This document shows positions 53,193 to 62,392 of a DNA stretch of 64,000 bases, one piece after another. Numbering within the stretch: the stretch's first letter is position 1; each line of letters opens with the position of its first letter. The position numbers and the translations under genes are program-made. The notes beneath the pieces were generated by a model, which was given only the letters and a program-made list of their open reading frames with translations, was not told where the DNA came from and made no database searches. This DNA is from JAEUJM01 sp044221555 (lineage in GTDB: Bacteria; Actinomycetota; Acidimicrobiia; Acidimicrobiales; DATDAH01), in contig JBGAOY010000023.1 of assembly GCA_044221555.1 (NCBI GenBank), positions 8,619-72,618 on the forward strand, given 5' to 3'.

Positions 53193-55802
53193 TCAGTCGG
53201 TGCGCAGGGCCGTGAGCACCTCCACCCGGGCGGCCCGGCGGGCCGGGAGCACCGCGGTGACCACGCCGGCCACGGCGGCCAGGGCGACGATGACGGTGAG
53301 CTGACCGACCGGGACGGCCAGGCGGTTGAACCCCTCACCCGACAGGGCCCGCACCAGCGCCCAGCCGAAGCCCAGCCCGACGGCGAGGCCGATGCCGGTG
53401 CCGAAGAGGGCGATCAGCACCGCCTCCCACCGCACGATGGACCGGACCTGGTGGCGGGCCATGCCCACGGCTCGTAGCAGCCCGAGCTCCCGGGTGCGCT
53501 CGTGCACCGAGAGCCCCAGGGTGTTGGCGATGCCGAACAGGGCGATCAGCACCGCCAGGGCCAGCAGGGCGTAGATCAGGTTGAGCATCTGATCGATCAC
53601 CGCCGCGCGGCTCTGGGTGAACTCCTCGGTGGTGAGCAGGCTGGCCGTGGGATACGAGTCGAGCACCGACGAGATGGCGGCCCGGGCCTCGTCCATCGAC
53701 ACGCCGTCGGCGTTGGTGATGAACAGGAAGTCGTCCACCGCCTCCACGCCGTTGGCCTCGAAGGCGGCCAGGCTCATCGTGTACGCCCCCATGGGCTCGA
53801 GGGTGTCGTAGACGGCGGCCACGTGGAACGTGTGAGCGCCGGTCTGGGGGAACTCGACGGTGACCGGGTCGCCCACCGAGAGCCCCGCGGCCTCGGCCTC
53901 ACGGCCGTGCACGGCGATCTCGTCGGGGCCCAGGCCGGCCACGGTGCCGTCGGTGATGGCCAGGTCGACGACACCGTCGATCTGGGCCGGGTCCATGGCC
54001 GACACCGTCGCTCCCGAACCGTCGACGCGGGCTGCGGTGTACCGCATCGGTGAGAACGCCCCGACCTCGGGGAGCGCCTTCACCGCCTCGCCGGCCTCGG
54101 GGCTGATGCCGCCCTGGCCGAAGGTGGTGTGGACGATCCAGTCGCAGCGGGCGGCGGCATCGACGCTGTCGGAGATCGACGCCCGGGCCGACGACGCGAA
54201 CACCGTGATGAACACCACCAGGCCCACGCCGATCATGAGGGCGGACGCCGTGGCCGCGGTGCGCTTCGGGTTGCGGGTGGCGTTCTCCCGGGCCAGCGTG
54301 CCGGTCATGCCCCGCAGGCGGGGCAGCGGTGCGCCGAGGATCCGGCTGACCGGGCGAGCGATCACCGGGCCCAGCACGCCGAGGCCGACGAAGACCACCG
54401 CGGCGCCGAGGCCCACGAGACCCGCGTCGGCACCGCCCAGGCCACTGGCGATCAGGGCCACGCCGGCGACGGTGACGACGGTGCCGACGACCGCCCGCCG
54501 GATCGAGCGACCCGACCGGTCGAGGGCGACGTCGCGCATGGCCGCGATGGGGGCGACCCGGGCGGCCCTACGGGCGGGCACGATGGCGGCGACGAGGGTC
54601 ACCACGGTGCCGACGGCCATGCAGACCATGACGATGCCCGGGGTGACGACCAGGCCGCCGTCGGGCAGGTCGAGGTCGAAGGCGGCCAGCAGGGCCCGTA
54701 GGCCCACGGCGGCACCGACACCGACGACGACACCGGCCGCCGAGGCCACGACACCGGTCACCAGCGCCTCGAGCCGGGTGGCACGGGCGACCTGGCGACG
54801 GCTGGCACCGATGGCCCGCAGCATGGCCGTCTCCTTGGTGCGCTGGGCGACCGTGATGGAGAAGGTGTTCGAGATCACGAACGACCCGACCAGCAGGGCG
54901 ACGATGGCGAACGCCATGAGGAAGGTGCTCATGAAGCCCACCCCCGCATCGCTCTCGGCCTCGGCCGCGGCGACGGCCTCCTCGTGGGTGAGGGCCTCCA
55001 CGCCGCTCGTGCCCTGCAGGGCCTGCTCGATGTTGCGGGTGACCTCGCCGGAGGACACGCCGGGACCGGCGCGCACGGCGATGGCGTCGTAGCGGCCGGG
55101 CTCGCCGATGACCTCGGCGGCGGTGGTCGGCGTGAACCCGATGACGGGGGACCCGGCGGCGTTGTCGGCGCCCCCATAGGTGACCACGCCCGCGAGGGTG
55201 TAGGTGTCGGGGCCCGCCGGCGTGACGACCCGGACGGGGTCACCCACGGCGAAGTGCCCGGCGGCGGCGGTGGCGCGGTCGACGACGATGTCGTTCGCGG
55301 CCGCCGGAGCCCGGCCCTCCACCAGCTCGAGGGGGTTGAGCTCGGCGTCGTCGCTCCAGGCCATGGCCTTGGGGATGGCGCGGTTCTCGTCGTCGTCGAG
55401 CAGGCGGCCGTCGTCGCCGACCACCTGGGCGATGCCGTCGATCCGCGGCACCGCGGCGGCGACACCGTCGGCGCCGGCGACCGTGGCCAGCACGGTCTGG
55501 TCGACGGTGGCCCGCACCTGGGTGCCGTCGGTGCCGGCGACGACCTGGCTCGACCGCACGAGGGCGTCGGTGCCCTCGAGGGCGTTGCCCGACACCGTCT
55601 CGTACGCCCGGGACAGGGTGGCGGTGAGCACGAGGGTGCCGGCCATGAAGGCCACGCCGAGGGCCACCGCGATGGCGGTGAAGGTGGAGCGGGCGGCATG
55701 CGCCCGGATGTTGGACAGGGTCAGCTTCAGCATCGGACGCTTGTGGGTGGGGGACTTGTGGGTGGGGGTAGGGACAGGTCGTGGGTGGGTGGCGGAAGGC
55801 AT
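53193..55802 (-). CDS. ABC transporter permease, FtsX/MacB-like, two FtsX domains
   Basis: About 869-aa membrane protein. An N-terminal helix (FTAIAVALGVAFMAGTLVLT), a large extracellular MacB_PCD-type domain, then an FtsX core (FIVALLVGSFVISNTFSITV-like helices with QRTKETAMLRAIGASRRQVA), a second set (VGTVVTVAGVALIASGLGGA; TAATASALMIGVGLVVFITV), a second periplasmic-like domain, and a final FtsX domain ending NTLGLSVHERTRELGLLRAV and ALAAVAGVVTAVLPARRAAR. Exports or extracts lipids, peptides or antibiotics in this family. ATG 55802 is 6 bp after the ATPase; ATG 55733 is an alternative start. It works with the ATPase upstream. Confidence 0.9.
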   Translation of the reverse strand: MPSATHPRPVPTPTHKSPTHKRPMLKLTLSNIRAHAARSTFTAIAVALGVAFMAGTLVLTATLSRAYETVSGNALEGTDALVRSSQVVAGTDGTQVRATVDQTVLATVAGADGVAAAVPRIDGIAQVVGDDGRLLDDDENRAIPKAMAWSDDAELNPLELVEGRAPAAANDIVVDRATAAAGHFAVGDPVRVVTPAGPDTYTLAGVVTYGGADNAAGSPVIGFTPTTAAEVIGEPGRYDAIAVRAGPGVSSGEVTRNIEQALQGTSGVEALTHEEAVAAAEAESDAGVGFMSTFLMAFAIVALLVGSFVISNTFSITVAQRTKETAMLRAIGASRRQVARATRLEALVTGVVASAAGVVVGVGAAVGLRALLAAFDLDLPDGGLVVTPGIVMVCMAVGTVVTLVAAIVPARRAARVAPIAAMRDVALDRSGRSIRRAVVGTVVTVAGVALIASGLGGADAGLVGLGAAVVFVGLGVLGPVIARPVSRILGAPLPRLRGMTGTLARENATRNPKRTAATASALMIGVGLVVFITVFASSARASISDSVDAAARCDWIVHTTFGQGGISPEAGEAVKALPEVGAFSPMRYTAARVDGSGATVSAMDPAQIDGVVDLAITDGTVAGLGPDEIAVHGREAEAAGLSVGDPVTVEFPQTGAHTFHVAAVYDTLEPMGAYTMSLAAFEANGVEAVDDFLFITNADGVSMDEARAAISSVLDSYPTASLLTTEEFTQSRAAVIDQMLNLIYALLALAVLIALFGIANTLGLSVHERTRELGLLRAVGMARHQVRSIVRWEAVLIALFGTGIGLAVGLGFGWALVRALSGEGFNRLAVPVGQLTVIVALAAVAGVVTAVLPARRAARVEVLTALRTD

Positions 55803-55807
55803 CGGTA

Positions 55808-56596
55808 TCACGCTCCGAGGTGCCGCATGCGGTCGAAGACCGAGTCGGCGGTGGGGTCGGGCAGGTCGTCGACGATCCGGCCGTCCGCGAGGAACAGGGC
55901 CCGATCGGCGTAGGAGGCGGCGACGGCGTCGTGGGTGACCATGACGATGGTCTGGTCGAACTCGCGGACGGCCTGGCGCATGAACGAGAGGATCTCGGCG
56001 CCGGTGCGGGAGTCCAGGTTGCCGGTGGGCTCGTCGGCGAAGATGATCTCGGGCCGGCTGGCCATGGCCCGGGCCACGGCGACCCGCTGCTGCTGGCCAC
56101 CGGAGAGCTCGGACGGCCGGTGCTCGAGGCGCCGGCGCAAGCCGACGGTGTCGATCACCAGGTCGACCCAGGCGCGGTCCGGGCGGCGCCCGGCCAGGGC
56201 CATGGGCAAGGTGATGTTCTCCTCGGCGGTCAGCGTCGGGACGAGGTTGAAGGCCTGGAAGACGAAGCCGACGCGGTCGCGGCGCAGCTTGGTGAGCTGG
56301 CGGTCCTTCAGGGTGCTCAGGTCGGTGTCGCCCACGTACACCGAGCCGCCGGTGAGGGTGTCCAGCCCGGCGAGGCAGTGCATGAGGGTCGACTTGCCCG
56401 AGCCCGAGGGCCCCATGATGGCGGTGAACCGGCCGGCGCCGAACCCGACGGTGATGCCGTCGAGGGCCCGCACCTCGGCCTCGCCCCGCCCGTAGACCTT
56501 GCTCGCGCCGACGGCTCGGGCGGCGGCCACGGCCTGCGGGGCGTGGCCGGCGGGAGCCGCCGGGTGGGTGATGGGTGCTGCGACGATGGTGGTCAT
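55808..56596 (-). CDS. ABC transporter ATP-binding protein (MacB/LolD-type)
   Basis: 262-aa ATPase. Walker A AIMGPSGSGKSTLMHCLAGL, Q-loop VFQAFNLVPTLTAEENITLP, signature LSGGQQQRVAVARAMASRPE, Walker B IIFADEPTGNLDSRTG, H-loop IVMVTHDAVAASYADR. The N-terminal 35 residues are an Ala/Pro-rich extension. ATG with aagggga upstream. With the permease it forms a complete exporter. The sensor pair on the other side of the intergenic region probably controls it. Confidence 0.95.
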   Translation of the reverse strand: MTTIVAAPITHPAAPAGHAPQAVAAARAVGASKVYGRGEAEVRALDGITVGFGAGRFTAIMGPSGSGKSTLMHCLAGLDTLTGGSVYVGDTDLSTLKDRQLTKLRRDRVGFVFQAFNLVPTLTAEENITLPMALAGRRPDRAWVDLVIDTVGLRRRLEHRPSELSGGQQQRVAVARAMASRPEIIFADEPTGNLDSRTGAEILSFMRQAVREFDQTIVMVTHDAVAASYADRALFLADGRIVDDLPDPTADSVFDRMRHLGA

Positions 56597-56768
56597 GTGA
56601 TTCCCCTTTTCGAGTGACGACCGGTGGTCCCGGTCGGGGATCACAGTGCGCTCCAGCGGCGCCGGCGTCGTCGGCCGGGGGGTCATTGGGTGGTCGTCCG
56701 GGAGGTGGATCCGCGGCGCCGGGACGGGCCCGCTCCGGGTGGGGAGGTCCGCCCCAGGTCGCCGCGGT

Positions 56769-56786
56769 GTACATCTCGGGATGTAC
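56769..56786. promoter_or_regulatory. 18-bp palindrome between ABC exporter and histidine kinase
   Basis: GTACATC-tcgg-GATGTAC, perfect 7-bp arms. It lies in the intergenic region between the leftward ABC genes and the rightward two-component genes, a likely binding site for the NarL-type response regulator at 58087. Confidence 0.55.
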
Positions 56787-56842
56787 GCGAACTGCGTCGC
56801 GAGACCGATGCGCGGGTCGCCGCCCGCACCTACCGTGGGTGT

Positions 56843-58090
56843 GTGGAGCTCTCGACCGTGCCGGGCCGCTGGAAGCAGGCGGTGGCCGCCCATCCCGCGC
56901 TGGTCGATGCGGCCTGGGCGACCTTGTTCGTGGTGGCCGCGGTGGTGTCCACCCGGGCCACGCCGATCGAGAACGCCGGCATCCCGCTGACCGACGATCT
57001 CGTCGGTGTCCTGCTGCTCCTCACCGCCACGCTCCCCTACTACCTGCGTCACCGCGCCCCGCTGGTGGTGTTCGTCGTGGGCTCCAGCGCCGTCCTCCTG
57101 CTCTCCGGGCTCGAGTACCAGGAGGGGGCCACCCCGCTCATCACCCTCTTCGGCGCCTACACCGTCGGGTCCCGGTGCCGGGCCAGGGTGGTGGCCTACG
57201 CCTACGCGTACGTCGCCGTCGGCCTCGTCCTGCTCTACCTGTCGGACACGCCCCGGTTCGACGCGACCAACCTCATCTCCTACCTGGGCCTCTTCGCCGC
57301 GGCGTTCCTGTTCGGCTGGAGCTTCCAGTCCCGCGCCGCCCGCCTCGAGGCCCTGGAGCAGCGGGCGAGCGCGCTCGAGCGGGAGCACGAGGAGGAGGCC
57401 CGCCGGGCCGTGGCCGACGAGCGCCTGCGCATCGCCCAGGAGCTCCACGACGTCGTGGCCCACTCGATGGGTGTGATCGCGGTGCAGGCCGGCGCGGGCA
57501 TGCACGTGATCGACACCGACCCCGGCGAGGCCAAGCGGTCGCTCGAGGCCATCTCGGCGACGAGCCGGTCGACGCTCACCGAGATCCGCCGCCTCCTCGG
57601 GGTCCTCCGCGACGAGCAGGGCCAGGCCGCGGCCCTCGCGCCCGCCCCCGGGGTGGACGACCTGCCCGCGCTCACGGCCGAGATGACCGACGCCGGGGTC
57701 ACGACCCACCTGCGCCTGGAGGGCCCACGCCACGAGGTGCCCAAGGGCATCGAGCTCACCACCTTCCGGATCGTGCAGGAGGCCCTCACCAACGTGTTGA
57801 AGCACGGTGGGCCGGGTGCCACCGCCGAGGTGGTCGTCACCTTCGACCCCGGCTCGGTCCACATCGAGGTGTCCGACGACGGTCGGGGCATCGACCTGGC
57901 CCACGACGGTTCGGCGGGCCACGGCCTGCGGGGCATGCAGGAGCGCGTGGCGGTCTACGGGGGCGCGCTGGACGCGGGGCCGCGGGAATCGGGCGGCTTC
58001 CGCGTCTCCGCCCGCCTGCCCTACGGCACCGAGGCCCGGCGGTCGGACCCGTCGGCGGAGGGGCCCGTGGTCACCGAGGTGGGCGCGTGA
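56843..58090 (+). CDS. Sensor histidine kinase (NarX/LiaS-like, HisKA_3)
   Basis: 415-aa kinase. Four to five N-terminal membrane helices (ATLFVVAAVVSTRATP, LVGVLLLLTATLPYYLRHRA, LVVFVVGSSAVLLLSG and others) form the sensor. The dimerisation box is DERLRIAQELHDVVAHSMGV with phospho-His H202. The ATPase has the N-box FRIVQEALTNVLKHGGPGAT and G-box DDGRGIDLAHDGSAGHGLRG. GTG 56843 was chosen because it lies 7 nt after TACCGT, a likely -10, giving a leaderless transcript; the longer frame has no family support. Coupled by GTGA to the regulator. Confidence 0.92.
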   Translation: MELSTVPGRWKQAVAAHPALVDAAWATLFVVAAVVSTRATPIENAGIPLTDDLVGVLLLLTATLPYYLRHRAPLVVFVVGSSAVLLLSGLEYQEGATPLITLFGAYTVGSRCRARVVAYAYAYVAVGLVLLYLSDTPRFDATNLISYLGLFAAAFLFGWSFQSRAARLEALEQRASALEREHEEEARRAVADERLRIAQELHDVVAHSMGVIAVQAGAGMHVIDTDPGEAKRSLEAISATSRSTLTEIRRLLGVLRDEQGQAAALAPAPGVDDLPALTAEMTDAGVTTHLRLEGPRHEVPKGIELTTFRIVQEALTNVLKHGGPGATAEVVVTFDPGSVHIEVSDDGRGIDLAHDGSAGHGLRGMQERVAVYGGALDAGPRESGGFRVSARLPYGTEARRSDPSAEGPVVTEVGA

Positions 58091-58755
58091 TCCGTGTGGC
58101 GGTGGTCGACGACCAGGCACTGGTGCGCAGCGGCTTCAGCGTGCTGCTGCGCTCGGACCCCGGGATCGAGGTGGTCGGCGAGGCCGCCGACGGTCGGGAG
58201 GCGGTGGCGCTGGCCGAGCGGGAACGGCCCGACGTCATCTTGATGGACATCCGGATGCCCGAGATGAACGGGCTGGAGGCCACCCGCCTGATCACCGCGT
58301 CGGAGCGGACCGAGTCGTGCCGGGTGCTCATCCTCACCACCTTCGATCTCGACGAGTACGTCTTCGAGGCCCTCCGGGCCGGGGCGAGCGGGTTCCTCCT
58401 GAAAGACACCCTGCCCGACGAGCTGCTGGCCGCCGTGCGGGTGATCGCCGACGGCGAGGCCCTCCTGGCCCCGAGCATCACCCGGCGGCTCATCGAGGAG
58501 TTCTCCCAGCGGCCGGCCGGGGTGTCGGCCGAGGTCAACCCGGGCCTGGCGCTGCTCACCGAGCGTGAGCACGAGGTGCTCGTGGCCGTGGCCCGGGGGA
58601 ACTCGAACGCGGAGATCGCCGAGTCGCTGTACATGTCGGTGCCCACCGCCAAGACCCACGTGAGCCGGCTGCTCACCAAGCTGGGGGTCCGCGACCGCGC
58701 CCAGTTGGTGGTGGTGGCCTACGAGTCGGGGGTGGTCACCCCCGGCGCGCCGTGA
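58087..58755 (+). CDS. NarL/LuxR-type response regulator
   Basis: 222-aa regulator. Receiver with acidic pair D8/D9 and phospho-Asp D54 (VILMDIRMPEMNG), switch Thr in LILTTFDLDEYV, Lys in LLKDTLPDE. C-terminal LuxR helix-turn-helix LTEREHEVLVAVARGNSNAE and IAESLYMSVPTAKTHVSRLL. GTG overlaps the kinase stop. Probably controls the divergent ABC exporter through the palindrome at 56769. Signal unknown, perhaps cell-envelope stress as in related LiaR-type pairs. Confidence 0.95.
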   Translation: MIRVAVVDDQALVRSGFSVLLRSDPGIEVVGEAADGREAVALAERERPDVILMDIRMPEMNGLEATRLITASERTESCRVLILTTFDLDEYVFEALRAGASGFLLKDTLPDELLAAVRVIADGEALLAPSITRRLIEEFSQRPAGVSAEVNPGLALLTEREHEVLVAVARGNSNAEIAESLYMSVPTAKTHVSRLLTKLGVRDRAQLVVVAYESGVVTPGAP

Positions 58756-58768
58756 GCGAGCGCCGCGC

Positions 58769-60238
58769 TCACACCAGCTTCACGTAGATCTGCTTGGATT
58801 CGAGGAAGGCGTCGAGCCCGTAGGGACCCAGCTCGCGGCCGATGCCCGACTGCTTGAACCCGCCCCACGACGCCTCGCTCGGCGCCGGCTGCGAGTCGTT
58901 GATCCACACGACACCGGCGCGCACGGCGCGGGCGGCGGTGAACGCCTTGGTGATGTCGCGGGTCCAGATGGCCGCGGCCAGGCCGTACTCGGTGTCGTTG
59001 GCCATCGCCGTCACCTGGTCGGCGTCGTCGAAGGGCACCACTGTGGCCACCGGACCGAAGATCTCCTCGCGGGCGATGGTGAGGTCGAGCGACTCGGTCT
59101 CGAACACCGTGGGCGGCACGAAGAAGCCGCCGGCCAGGACCGGGTCGTCGGGCCGGCTTCCCTCGTAGGCCAGGCGGGCGCCCTCGGTGCGGCCGGTGCC
59201 GATGTAGCCCTCCACCCGGTCGCGCTGGGTCGCGCTGACCAGCGGCCCCATGGTGACCTCGGGGTCGAAGCCCGACCCGAGCGTGATGGCCCGCGCCTCG
59301 TCGACCAGCCCCGACAGCACCTCGTCGTACACGGGTCGCTCGACGAAGATGCGGCTACCCGCCGAGCACACCTCGCCCTGGTTCCCGAAGATGCCCTCGG
59401 CCGTGCCCGGGACCGCGGCGGCCAGGTCGGCGTCGGCGAACACGATGTTGGGGCTCTTGCCCCCCAGTTCGAGGGTGACCCGCTTCAGGTCGTCGGCGCA
59501 CAGCCGCATGATGTGGCGGCCCACCGCCTTCGAACCGGTGAAGCTGATCTTGTCGACGCCGCGGTGGGTGACGAGGGGCTCGCCGGCGTGGGGGCCCGTA
59601 CCGGTGACGACGTTGAGCACCCCCGGCGGCAGGCCGGCCTCGACGGCCAGGCGGCCGAGCGCCAGCGCGGTGAGGGGGGTCTGCTCGGCGGGCTTGAGGA
59701 CCACGGTGCACCCCGCGGCGAGGGCGGGGGCCACCTTCTGACTGGCCATCAGCAGTGGGTAGTTCCAGGGGACGATGAGGCCGCACACGCCCACCGGCTC
59801 CTTGACGATGAGGCTCAACGCCTCGGGGCCGACGGGTGGGATGTCGCCGCTGATCTTGGTGGCCCAGCCGGCGTAGTACTCGAACAGGAAGGCGGCCTCG
59901 TCGATGTCCCAGCGGGCGTCGGCGAGGGGCTTGCCGCAGTCGCGGGTCTCGAGCGCGGCCAGTTCGTCGGCGTCGCGGCGCAGCAGCGACGCCAGGGCGA
60001 ACAGCCGCTCGGCCCGCTCGCGCTCGGCCACCGCCATGCCCCACGAGCCACCCGCGAACGCCCGCCGGGCGGCGGTGACCGCGAGGTCGACGTCGGCGGC
60101 CCCCGCGTCGGGGACCGAGGTGATCAGCGCGCCGGTGGCGGGGTCGACGGTGTCGAGTCGGGCGCCGTCGAGGGCGTCGACCCAGGCGCCGTCGATGAGC
60201 ATCTGCGGTTCGGAGGCGGGGAGGCGGGTGTCGGCCAT
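58769..60238 (-). CDS. Aldehyde dehydrogenase (betaine-aldehyde-type)
   Basis: 489-aa NAD-dependent ALDH. IVPWNYPLLMASQKVAPALA, KPAEQTPLTALALG, FTGSKAVGRHIMRLCADDLK, catalytic Glu in TLELGGKSPNIVFADADLAA, catalytic Cys in GNQGEVCSAGSRIFVERPVY, and C-terminal PSEASWGGFKQSGIGRELGP. Resembles betaine/gamma-aminobutyraldehyde dehydrogenases. It is convergent with the response regulator (13 bp) and follows the membrane protein. Third ALDH in the window. Confidence 0.94.
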   Translation of the reverse strand: MADTRLPASEPQMLIDGAWVDALDGARLDTVDPATGALITSVPDAGAADVDLAVTAARRAFAGGSWGMAVAERERAERLFALASLLRRDADELAALETRDCGKPLADARWDIDEAAFLFEYYAGWATKISGDIPPVGPEALSLIVKEPVGVCGLIVPWNYPLLMASQKVAPALAAGCTVVLKPAEQTPLTALALGRLAVEAGLPPGVLNVVTGTGPHAGEPLVTHRGVDKISFTGSKAVGRHIMRLCADDLKRVTLELGGKSPNIVFADADLAAAVPGTAEGIFGNQGEVCSAGSRIFVERPVYDEVLSGLVDEARAITLGSGFDPEVTMGPLVSATQRDRVEGYIGTGRTEGARLAYEGSRPDDPVLAGGFFVPPTVFETESLDLTIAREEIFGPVATVVPFDDADQVTAMANDTEYGLAAAIWTRDITKAFTAARAVRAGVVWINDSQPAPSEASWGGFKQSGIGRELGPYGLDAFLESKQIYVKLV

Positions 60239-60281
60239 GACCCCGAGGCTATGAGGCCGTGCCGCCCCGGTGGGCAGTGAC

Positions 60282-61769
60282 TCACCGGGCGGGGTGCGGG
60301 TGGCCGATCTCGCTGCGGAAGCGCCCGGCCTGGCGGGTCATGAGCACCGCGACGGCGATGATCAGCGCGCCGGAGACCATGATCAGCAGCGGCGCCCGGT
60401 TCTCGCCGGGGAAGAACCAGCCCATGGCCCAGGGCACGTTCACCAGCAACCCCACCGCGCCGACCGCCGAGAGGAGGACGCGGCCCGGGCGCATGCCCGC
60501 CCCGATCAGGGCGACCGCGTTGGCCACGCCGAACGCCGCGGCGAATCCCGGAGACTGGGTACCGCACACTGCGGCGCCGCCCACGGTCAGCACGCCGCCG
60601 AGGATCTCGACCACGAGGGGCAGGCGGGTGAGGTGCGTCGCGCCCACCACCACGAGGCCGACGCCGGTGGCCCAGAGCACCAGGCCGGTGAGCACGCCGG
60701 CGTCCTGCGAGAACCAGCCGATCGTGGGGGGGAGACCCTGGACGAGGGCGACGGCTCCGAAGGACCCGGCGATCACCTGGCCGGTGCCGGTCGGAGCGAT
60801 GCTCCCGACGATCGCCACGGCCACGAGGGCGGCGCCGGTGAAGAGCACGAAGAGCAGGCCGCGCCCCTCCCAGTCCGAGGCGACGAGGGTGCTGCCCGCC
60901 AGGAGGGTCAGCGCGCCGACCGTCTCGGTCACCCACGGCAGCGGCGTCAGCAGGCGCACGCCCAGCGCGAACAGCACGGCACCGACGCCCCACACCAGGA
61001 AGTAGGCGGCCCCCCGTGGGAGTAGGAGCAGTGCCGCGGTCCCGATCGCGGCCGGGACCGCGCCGAGCGCGACCGCCTGTTGCAGCGGCCGTTCGCGCCA
61101 TCCCCACAGAACACCGCTCACGACCGCGGCGGTGGCCGCGCAGGAGGCGGCGATGGCCTCGGGGCTCTCGGCACCCACGCCGTCGGCCAGCACGCCGGCG
61201 AACACCACGGCGGCGGCCGTCGCCGCCAGCCACAGCACCCAGCGCAGGCGGGCCAGCGCAGGGTCGGCGGTCTCGTGCACCAGCGCGCCGGCGACCACCA
61301 GGAGCACGGCCGCCACCCCGCTGATACCCAGCCGTCCGGCCAGGGCCAGGTCGGTCCACAGGTGGGCGATCACCAGCATCAGCCCCGTGGTGGCGAGCGT
61401 GGCGCCGAGATAGCCCAGGGCCTCGGCCACCACCGGCACCCGGGCCGACCGCAGGGGGCTCACCCGGGCGGGCCGCTCCGGCGCGGCTCCCGCCTCTCGG
61501 GCGGTCTCGAAGCGCTGGATCTCGGCGGACTGCTCCCAGGTGATCAGACCGGCCTTCACCCACCGCCCGAGCATCGGGGAGAAGCCGCCACCGGGTGACC
61601 TGCGGACTGTGGCCGGCACCGGCATCGACTCGTCCCCCTCGGCCCCGGTGGGGTCGAGGTCCACGCGCGCCGGCCGGGACGTGGAGGGGGGGTGGCCCCG
61701 ACCGGCGCGCGTGGCGATCACGGCCCCCACGAGAATGACGACAGCGAGGACCAGCAGGAGGAGGTGCAT
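60282..61769 (-). CDS. Polytopic membrane protein, DUF2157-like
   Basis: 495-aa protein with about 13 predicted membrane helices after a 100-residue soluble part. The latter contains MLGRWVKAGLITWEQSAEIQ and RFETARE, the helical motif seen at the start of DUF2157-type proteins. The first 20 residues are an additional helix (LLLLVLAVVILVGAVIATRA). Function unknown. The start ATG is 13 bp from the receiver-like gene upstream on the same strand, suggesting an operon. Confidence 0.7.
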   Translation of the reverse strand: MHLLLLVLAVVILVGAVIATRAGRGHPPSTSRPARVDLDPTGAEGDESMPVPATVRRSPGGGFSPMLGRWVKAGLITWEQSAEIQRFETAREAGAAPERPARVSPLRSARVPVVAEALGYLGATLATTGLMLVIAHLWTDLALAGRLGISGVAAVLLVVAGALVHETADPALARLRWVLWLAATAAAVVFAGVLADGVGAESPEAIAASCAATAAVVSGVLWGWRERPLQQAVALGAVPAAIGTAALLLLPRGAAYFLVWGVGAVLFALGVRLLTPLPWVTETVGALTLLAGSTLVASDWEGRGLLFVLFTGAALVAVAIVGSIAPTGTGQVIAGSFGAVALVQGLPPTIGWFSQDAGVLTGLVLWATGVGLVVVGATHLTRLPLVVEILGGVLTVGGAAVCGTQSPGFAAAFGVANAVALIGAGMRPGRVLLSAVGAVGLLVNVPWAMGWFFPGENRAPLLIMVSGALIIAVAVLMTRQAGRFRSEIGHPHPAR

Positions 61770-61782
61770 CGTCGCCGGCTTC

Positions 61783-62298
61783 TCACGGGGGCCCGATGGT
61801 GTCGTGCACGGCGGCCACGACGCCTTTGCGGGTGAGGGGGCCGGTGGCCACGGTGCTGCCGGCGACGAGATCGGGGTGGCGGTGGACGGAGGGGGCGGGC
61901 GCGAAGACCGTGATCGGCAGGTCGGGGTCGGTGGCGCGCAACGCGGCTCGCACCTCGTTCATCGGCTCGTCACTGGCGACCAGCACCTGCACGACCACGT
62001 CCGCTCGCTCGACGGCAGTGCAGCCGTCGCCCTCCACCAGCGGGCATCGTCCCTCGCGGTGCCAGCCCGGCCCGGAGCACTCGGCGGTGCGGTAGCCGGC
62101 CTGCCGCAGGGCCTCGCCCATGGCGGACCGGAGCTCGGTGTCCTCCTCCTCGATCAGCACGCGCTTCGCGTCGTCGGGGCCCTCCCACGTGGGTGGCTCG
62201 ATGTCGGGGCGGCACCACTCGCGGACGACGGGGATGTTGCGCAGCACGGAGGTCACCCACGAATGGTCGGCCCCGTCCCTACAGGTGGCTAGGGCCAT
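61783..62298 (-). CDS. Receiver-like protein lacking the phospho-acceptor Asp
   Basis: 171-aa protein. The middle part AKRVLIEEEDTELRSAMGEA then LRQAGYRTAECSGPG resembles the start of a CheY receiver (beta 1, acidic loop, helix 1). The expected phosphorylated Asp after beta 3 is not present (ADVVVQVLVASDEP). Cys residues cluster around residues 75-92 (ECSGPG, GRCPLVEGDGC), like an inserted redox or metal loop. An N-terminal 40-residue segment precedes it (MALATCRDGADHSWVTSVLR). Function unknown; possibly a phosphorylation-independent receiver. The ATG at 62298 was chosen; there is no clear SD. Confidence 0.6.
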   Translation of the reverse strand: MALATCRDGADHSWVTSVLRNIPVVREWCRPDIEPPTWEGPDDAKRVLIEEEDTELRSAMGEALRQAGYRTAECSGPGWHREGRCPLVEGDGCTAVERADVVVQVLVASDEPMNEVRAALRATDPDLPITVFAPAPSVHRHPDLVAGSTVATGPLTRKGVVAAVHDTIGPP

Positions 62299-62392
62299 TG
62301 GTCCCGAGTCACGGGCCGCCGACCGCGGCGCGCCCTGGGGGTGATCGGCGTGCGGCCCGTGTGTGCCGCCGATGCGGACGGCGGCGCCCGGG

